Assembly (NCBI GenBank): GCA_002412925.1
Contig: DHVZ01000037.1
Location: 38,879 to 102,878, forward strand
Direction of reading: 5' to 3'
From: Anaerolineales bacterium UBA5195
GTDB lineage: Bacteria > Chloroflexota > Anaerolineae > Anaerolineales > Villigracilaceae
Length of the DNA: 64,000 nt
Made by a program: the position numbers and the translations under genes. The notes beneath the pieces were generated by a model. The model saw only the letters and a program-made list of their open reading frames with translations, was not told the DNA's origin and did not search any database. The stretch's first letter is position 1. Each line of letters begins with the position of its first letter. Below are positions 60,038-64,000 of the stretch, one piece after another.

Positions 60038-60336
60038 ATTCGCCAGAATCGCTCTATACAATCATAACAAAAAAAACCGCATTTTCCCGGACGATTTCAC
60101 ACCAGGCTGTCAGATTTGTTTCCTCGAGCATAAACACAATCAGGATTTCACGAAAGCTGAAAGAATGTTTATGTTCCTTGAGCTACTGACATTGACTGAT
60201 ATACGCGGAAGCAAAGAAAAAGTTTTTGGCCTGGGAAACAACCGACACTCCATGCTTGCTGAAGAAACAGCCAAAACTGTATGTTAAATGCAATCCTTAA
60301 GGCATTTTTGTCGTCTACAATTAAGCAAAGGTGCCT
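60038..60336. other. Divergent intergenic region between kinase and hybrid sensor
   Basis: About 300 AT-rich bases. An imperfect inverted repeat GAGCATAAACA / TGTTTATGTTC (60126-60176) flanks TTTCACGAAAGCTGAAAGAA, which resembles the leader at 47541-47561. TTGCTG-N18-TATGTT is a weak promoter candidate for the plus-strand gene. Confidence 0.35.
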
Positions 60337-61821
60337 ATGGCAGAAAAAATTAACGCCCACATCCTGGCGATCGTCTCAGACCAGTCCACGCGTCAATCCC
60401 TGGAATCCCTGCTGGACGGGACTGGCTTCACCGCGGATTTTGCCGAGCTCGCCGAAGTTGGTTTGCAAAAAGCGGAAGAACTGCTTCCCGCTATCATCGT
60501 GCTGGACATCGATCTTCCCAACCTGAACAGTTATGAGACCTGCCGCCGCCTGCGCGCCAACCGCGCACTGGCCGGGATTCCCGTCATCATGCTCTGCGAC
60601 CGCGAACAGCGCGACATGCGCGCAGGAGGTTTGAACGCCGGGGCAGATGATTTTATCGATAAACCTTTTGACGGGTTGGATTTAATGGCCCGCCTGAGAA
60701 GCCTGGCGCGCCTCAACAGCCGCAGTTACCTGCTTGCCGACCTGACGCGGTTTTCCTGGATGGTGGAACACGCCCACGAGGGTTACCTGCTGCTGGACAA
60801 ATCCGGCGCAATTCATTACACCAACGAGCAGGCGCTCAACCTGCTCAATTTGCCTGATGATTATTTTGGCCTGCCCTTCGTCAACGTGGTGGAAAAGCGC
60901 TACCTTCCCGAGCCTATTGAAACCTGGCAAAACTGGCTGACTGAACCCGATTCTTGCTTTCTCGTCCAGCCTGAAAGCCCAACGGCTCGAGCCGCGTGGG
61001 TGGTGCTCGAAGCCCTGGATACAACCATAGGCGCAGACCATTATCGCATCGTGCGCCTGCGTGATGTGACCGAGCGCATGTCGATCTACCAGGACATGCG
61101 CAAATTCCACACGGTTATTTCGCACAAACTGCGCACACCGATGTCCATGTTGATGACCAGTATTTCAATCCTTGAAAACCAGCTCGATAACCTGTCGCCA
61201 GAAGAAATCAAGAAAATGCTGGCCACGACAATCAAGGGCACCGACCGCCTGGCTGGGGAAGTCCGCGCAATCCTGACTTATATCGATGCGCCGCTGGCGC
61301 TTAACCTGGGCAATCCGATGATTCTGGCAGAACTACCTGAAATGGTAAAAGCCATTTGCACGACACTCCACATGGCCAACAATGTTGCTTTTTCGATGCC
61401 AGAGAATTTAAACACCCTCAGCATTGCCATGACTCCGGATGCGCTCGAAATAGTTATTCATGAATTACTGGTAAATTCACGAAAATTCCACCCGACCCAG
61501 GATCCGCAAATCGAAATCTCTCTCGGCCAGATTGAGGATGGCTTTATCCTGTTACGCGTGGCCGATAACGGCATGACTCTTTCAGTGGAACAACTGCAAT
61601 GGGCCTGGCTGCCTTACTTCCAGGGCGAGAAAGACTTTACGGGCGAGATTCCCGGCCTCGGGTTGGGATTTCCAATGGTGGCCACCCTGATCTGGAAAGC
61701 GGGCGGTGTTATCAATCTGCGCAACCGCTCGGAGAGCCCGGGCGTGATTGTCGACTTGAAAATCCCCCTGGAAAGTACAATGAGAAACGTGGAACGGTCT
61801 GCCGCACCTTTTGGAAATTGA
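60337..61821 (+). CDS. Response regulator-PAS-histidine kinase hybrid
   Basis: A 494-residue cytosolic signalling protein. Receiver domain (residues about 8-125; phosphoacceptor Asp in VLDIDLPNLN, Lys in IDKPFD), PAS-like domain (about 135-250; EGYLLLDKSGAIHYTNEQAL), then a HisKA dimer helix with FHTVISHKLRTPMSM (the His is retained) and a HATPase with NSRKF and GLGLGFPMV. It has no output DNA-binding domain. It receives a phosphoryl group and may pass a second signal. AAGG is five bases before the ATG; a GTG two codons up is possible. Confidence 0.88.
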   Translation: MAEKINAHILAIVSDQSTRQSLESLLDGTGFTADFAELAEVGLQKAEELLPAIIVLDIDLPNLNSYETCRRLRANRALAGIPVIMLCDREQRDMRAGGLNAGADDFIDKPFDGLDLMARLRSLARLNSRSYLLADLTRFSWMVEHAHEGYLLLDKSGAIHYTNEQALNLLNLPDDYFGLPFVNVVEKRYLPEPIETWQNWLTEPDSCFLVQPESPTARAAWVVLEALDTTIGADHYRIVRLRDVTERMSIYQDMRKFHTVISHKLRTPMSMLMTSISILENQLDNLSPEEIKKMLATTIKGTDRLAGEVRAILTYIDAPLALNLGNPMILAELPEMVKAICTTLHMANNVAFSMPENLNTLSIAMTPDALEIVIHELLVNSRKFHPTQDPQIEISLGQIEDGFILLRVADNGMTLSVEQLQWAWLPYFQGEKDFTGEIPGLGLGFPMVATLIWKAGGVINLRNRSESPGVIVDLKIPLESTMRNVERSAAPFGN

Positions 61822-61857
61822 ACCTGGCGCAGACAACCGCAGAGTTTCCCAAAGAGT

Positions 61858-61893
61858 CACAAGACCCTGGCTGATTCCGGCCAGGGTCTTGTG
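61858..61893. terminator. Hairpin after the hybrid kinase gene
   Basis: A 14-bp stem CACAAGACCCTGGC with an 8-base loop and its exact complement. No strong T-run follows, only TTACAATTT. Confidence 0.65.
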
Positions 61894-61961
61894 TTACAAT
61901 TTCCAGACAATTTTCATCTGATTTACTCTTCTAAACAATTACACAGACTCCAGCAGGAACA

Positions 61962-62807
61962 ATGATGACCAATCCCGTTATTCTTTCCGTTCTGGCCCAT
62001 CCGGATGACGAATCTTTCGGCATGGGTGGCACTCTCGCACTCTACGCCCAAAAAGGATACGATGTTTACCTGGTCTGCGCCACGCGCGGCGAAGCAGGCG
62101 AAGTTGATCCGGAACACTTGAAAGGTTTTTCGTCCATCGCGGAACTGCGAGAAGGCGAATTGCGCTGCGCTGCCGAACATCTCGGCCTGAAGGGCGTTTA
62201 TTTTCTCGGTTACCGTGATTCGGGCATGCCTGGCTCGCCCGATAACCAGCATCCCGAGGCCCAGGTTTCCCATTCCGTGGAGGATGTGGCCGGGAAGGTA
62301 GTGAAGCATATTCGTGAATTGAAACCGGATATTGTTCTGACCTTTGACCCGATTGGCGGCTACCGCCATCCCGACCATATCCACATCCACCAGGCAACCG
62401 TGCTGGCCTTCGAAAAAGCTGCCGAGGCCACCTTCCACCCCGAAGCCGGGGCGCCGTTCCAGCCGGGGAAACTTTACTTCCACACCTTCCCGCGCGGGTT
62501 TTTGAAGCTGGCCGTCAAACTGATGCCGCTTTTTGGACAGAACCCACGTAAATTTGGGCGCAACGGTGATATTGACATGCAGTCCATCGCCGAAGTCAAC
62601 TTCCCCACCCACGCCAAAGTCGATATCGGTCCTGTGCAGGCTCTCAAAGCCGCCGCCAGCGCCTGTCATGCCTCCCAGGGTGGAATCGGGATGAGGCGCG
62701 GCATCATGGGATTGTTCATCAAACTATTCGGGGAACATGAGGCATACATGCAGGCTTACCCGCCAATTGCGAAAAACTGGAAAGTCAAGAAAGATCTGCT
62801 TGCATAG
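61962..62807 (+). CDS. PIG-L family deacetylase
   Basis: A 281-residue LmbE-like deacetylase. LAHPDDESFGMGGTLALYA carries the catalytic AHPDDE, and GYRHPDHIHIHQATV the second zinc-binding HPDH. Such enzymes remove acetyl groups from GlcNAc-linked molecules (GlcNAc-PI, mycothiol or bacillithiol precursors) or act as amidases; the substrate here is unknown. The first of two consecutive ATG codons is used; AGGA lies just before. Confidence 0.9.
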   Translation: MMTNPVILSVLAHPDDESFGMGGTLALYAQKGYDVYLVCATRGEAGEVDPEHLKGFSSIAELREGELRCAAEHLGLKGVYFLGYRDSGMPGSPDNQHPEAQVSHSVEDVAGKVVKHIRELKPDIVLTFDPIGGYRHPDHIHIHQATVLAFEKAAEATFHPEAGAPFQPGKLYFHTFPRGFLKLAVKLMPLFGQNPRKFGRNGDIDMQSIAEVNFPTHAKVDIGPVQALKAAASACHASQGGIGMRRGIMGLFIKLFGEHEAYMQAYPPIAKNWKVKKDLLA

Positions 62808-62813
62808 CTCCAC

Positions 62814-62842
62814 AAAGGGCGCATATCTTGCGCTCTTTTTTA
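62814..62842 (+). terminator. Intrinsic terminator of the PIG-L gene
   Basis: Stem AAAGGGCGCA / TGCGCTCTTT with one mismatch, then a T-run. Confidence 0.8.
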
Positions 62843-62863
62843 TTTAACTGCCATATCTGGCGC

Positions 62864-62892
62864 TTGTGTTTGTAGAATTTATGTTCTATAAT
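62864..62892 (+). promoter_or_regulatory. Promoter of the VOC-family gene
   Basis: TTGTGT, 17 bases, TATAAT. The leader carries AAGGAG before the start codon. Confidence 0.7.
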
Positions 62893-62932
62893 TCAAACAC
62901 CTTTTATCCGATTCAACCTCAAGGAGAAAACA

Positions 62933-63304
62933 ATGACCAAGCGAAACATAGTCCATATCGAAATCCCCACCAATAACGCCAAGGCTTCAGGTGAATTTTA
63001 CGAAAAGCTCTTTGGCTGGCAAATCGTCCGTGACGAACAAATGGATTACACCATGTTTGAGCCGCAAGAAGGTCCTGGCGGTGGGTTCAGTCCCATTGGA
63101 GAAAACACGAAGGTCAGTGATGTGCTGATTTATATATCCAGCGATGATATCGACGCCGACCTAGAAAAAGCAGTCACCTTGGGCGGCGCCATCGTCATGG
63201 CAAAAGATGAGATTCCCAATACCGGCTGGTTCGGGATCTTCAAGGACCCCACCGGCAACGCGATCGGGTTATACACCAGCATGAACCCAGATTACAACAA
63301 ATAA
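62933..63304 (+). CDS. VOC (glyoxalase/extradiol) superfamily protein
   Basis: A 123-residue single VOC domain: VHIEIPTNNAKASGEFYEKL, GWFGIFKDPTGNAIGLYTS. A His and Glu at the usual metal positions are visible (VHIEI, NAIGLY region lacks Glu), so metal-based catalysis is unsure. Proteins of this size often bind small ligands or detoxify. AAGGAG precedes the ATG and a good promoter lies upstream; it is a stand-alone gene. Confidence 0.85.
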   Translation: MTKRNIVHIEIPTNNAKASGEFYEKLFGWQIVRDEQMDYTMFEPQEGPGGGFSPIGENTKVSDVLIYISSDDIDADLEKAVTLGGAIVMAKDEIPNTGWFGIFKDPTGNAIGLYTSMNPDYNK

Positions 63305-63332
63305 AACCAATCACAATAAAAATGCATGCCTT

Positions 63333-63373
63333 AAAAAGAACCCCGCGAGTTTTTGCCTCGCGGGGTTCTTTTT
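63333..63373. terminator. Bidirectional terminator
   Basis: A perfect 17-bp stem AAAAAGAACCCCGCGAG with a 7-base loop, T-rich on both strands, between convergent genes. Confidence 0.92.
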
Positions 63374-63393
63374 TACTGATCACCATTCACTGA

Positions 63394-64000
63394 TTACCGA
63401 ACCAGATTCCTGGCCTGTTCCACCACTTCGAGCAGCTCGGGCAAATCCATACCCAGTTCACGAAGTTTCTCAGGGGTGGGAATGCTGTTCTTGTCCCAGC
63501 CGCGGCGCTCGAAGACCGCATCCACCAGCTTTTCATACTGGGCTTCGCGATATTCGCGCAGGTGCTTCATTTTTTCTTCGGTCGACATACCGGCAGGATC
63601 AATTTCAACCAGGCGCTTGAGCTGCTCATCGTAACGTTCCTGACGTGATTCGTACTCGACCTTGGTCACCGGGCCCATCGCCCGGTAAGGCGGATAATCG
63701 TGCTGGCGGCCAACCCGCCCCATCCGCATGGAAAACACTTTCTGGAAGTTGTAGACCCGCTCAGACTGCTTCAGCAGGATCTCGGTGGTGGTCGGAATTC
63801 CGGTCACGCCCTGGTGAATCCAGGTGTAGTTTTCAACATGTTCCTCGACCTTGGCGGGTTCCTTGGTCTGTTTGTTGTTTTCGGGCGAGATGTCGTTCCA
63901 GGGCAGCTTACAGAGTCCGTGCAGGCTGAACCAGGTGCGCCACATCGGGAAGTAGTGCAGGGCCTCGGCCTTGTCTTTAAAGCTCGGCAGCAGATTATGG
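63394..64000 (-). CDS. Aldehyde:ferredoxin oxidoreductase, C-terminal part (runs off the window)
   Basis: The frame is open to the right edge, so only the last 201 codons are seen. EALHYFP, FSLHGLCKLPWNDI, VYNFQKVFSMRMGRVGRQHD and MDLPEL are typical of the C-terminal domain of tungsten/molybdopterin aldehyde:ferredoxin oxidoreductases, including the Cys in GLCKLP that contributes to the 4Fe-4S cluster. The enzyme interconverts aldehydes and acids with ferredoxin and fits amino-acid fermentation. The catalytic pterin-binding part lies outside the window. Confidence 0.85.
   Translation of the reverse strand, partial: HNLLPSFKDKAEALHYFPMWRTWFSLHGLCKLPWNDISPENNKQTKEPAKVEEHVENYTWIHQGVTGIPTTTEILLKQSERVYNFQKVFSMRMGRVGRQHDYPPYRAMGPVTKVEYESRQERYDEQLKRLVEIDPAGMSTEEKMKHLREYREAQYEKLVDAVFERRGWDKNSIPTPEKLRELGMDLPELLEVVEQARNLVR

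Noticed and set aside
1..64000. tRNA or rRNA genes
   Set aside because: I examined the intergenic stretches by eye and found no cloverleaf with a TTC-type arm or conserved rRNA segment; a covariance-model scan would settle this.

Overview
The window looks like chromosomal DNA from an anaerobic or facultatively anaerobic member of the Chloroflexota, probably class Anaerolineae. The evidence is indirect: GC-rich coding DNA, many small lipoproteins, LysM/CAP surface proteins, a membrane-anchored Ser/Thr kinase, several apparently leaderless genes, and anaerobe enzymes (trans-4-hydroxyproline dehydratase, tryptophanase, the end of an aldehyde:ferredoxin oxidoreductase). No rRNA, tRNA, CRISPR array, phage or transposase gene was seen.

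Layout. 0-8.4 kb: a DUF255 thioredoxin-like protein, then a minus-strand run of htpG, an alpha/beta hydrolase, tatA, fabH, fabF and scpB. 8.4-22 kb: a plus-strand run with two lipoproteins (one DUF348/G5 plus beta-propeller), a nucleotide-sugar decarboxylase/epimerase with GtrA, a threonine dehydratase-like enzyme, an acyl-CoA thioesterase, a BchI-like AAA+ ATPase, acetyltransferases, two GT39-like membrane proteins, a UroD-family protein, rsmD and a B3/B4-domain protein. 22-36 kb: the bioenergetic core on the minus strand. It holds nuoA-H-J-K-L-M-M-N (membrane arm of complex I with two NuoM), then the F0 half of ATP synthase (atpI, atpB, atpE and an unusual b/half-delta fusion), then murE. 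36-45 kb: a lipoprotein, a nucleotidyltransferase-fold protein, an APC permease, a phosphoesterase, and a small defence-type island: a DUF559 endonuclease, a specificity subunit and a nuclease-methyltransferase fusion, with two copies of a MITE-like repeat bordering the last two. 45-64 kb: tryptophanase, a Rieske oxygenase, an ArsR-type regulator with its own AT-rich operator, the hydroxyproline dehydratase with its activase and a divergent GntR regulator, a CAP/LysM protein, a membrane kinase, a response-regulator/histidine-kinase hybrid, a PIG-L deacetylase, a VOC protein and a truncated AOR gene at the right edge.

How the parts fit. Tryptophanase, hydroxyproline dehydratase and aldehyde:ferredoxin oxidoreductase suggest amino-acid fermentation; complex I and ATP synthase would handle the energy-conserving side, but the soluble complex I arm and F1 must be encoded elsewhere. 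The intergenic DNA is unusually rich in palindromic repeats of at least three families. Several copies end exactly at, or supply part of, the stop codon of a gene, and one copy is translated in frame inside the activase.
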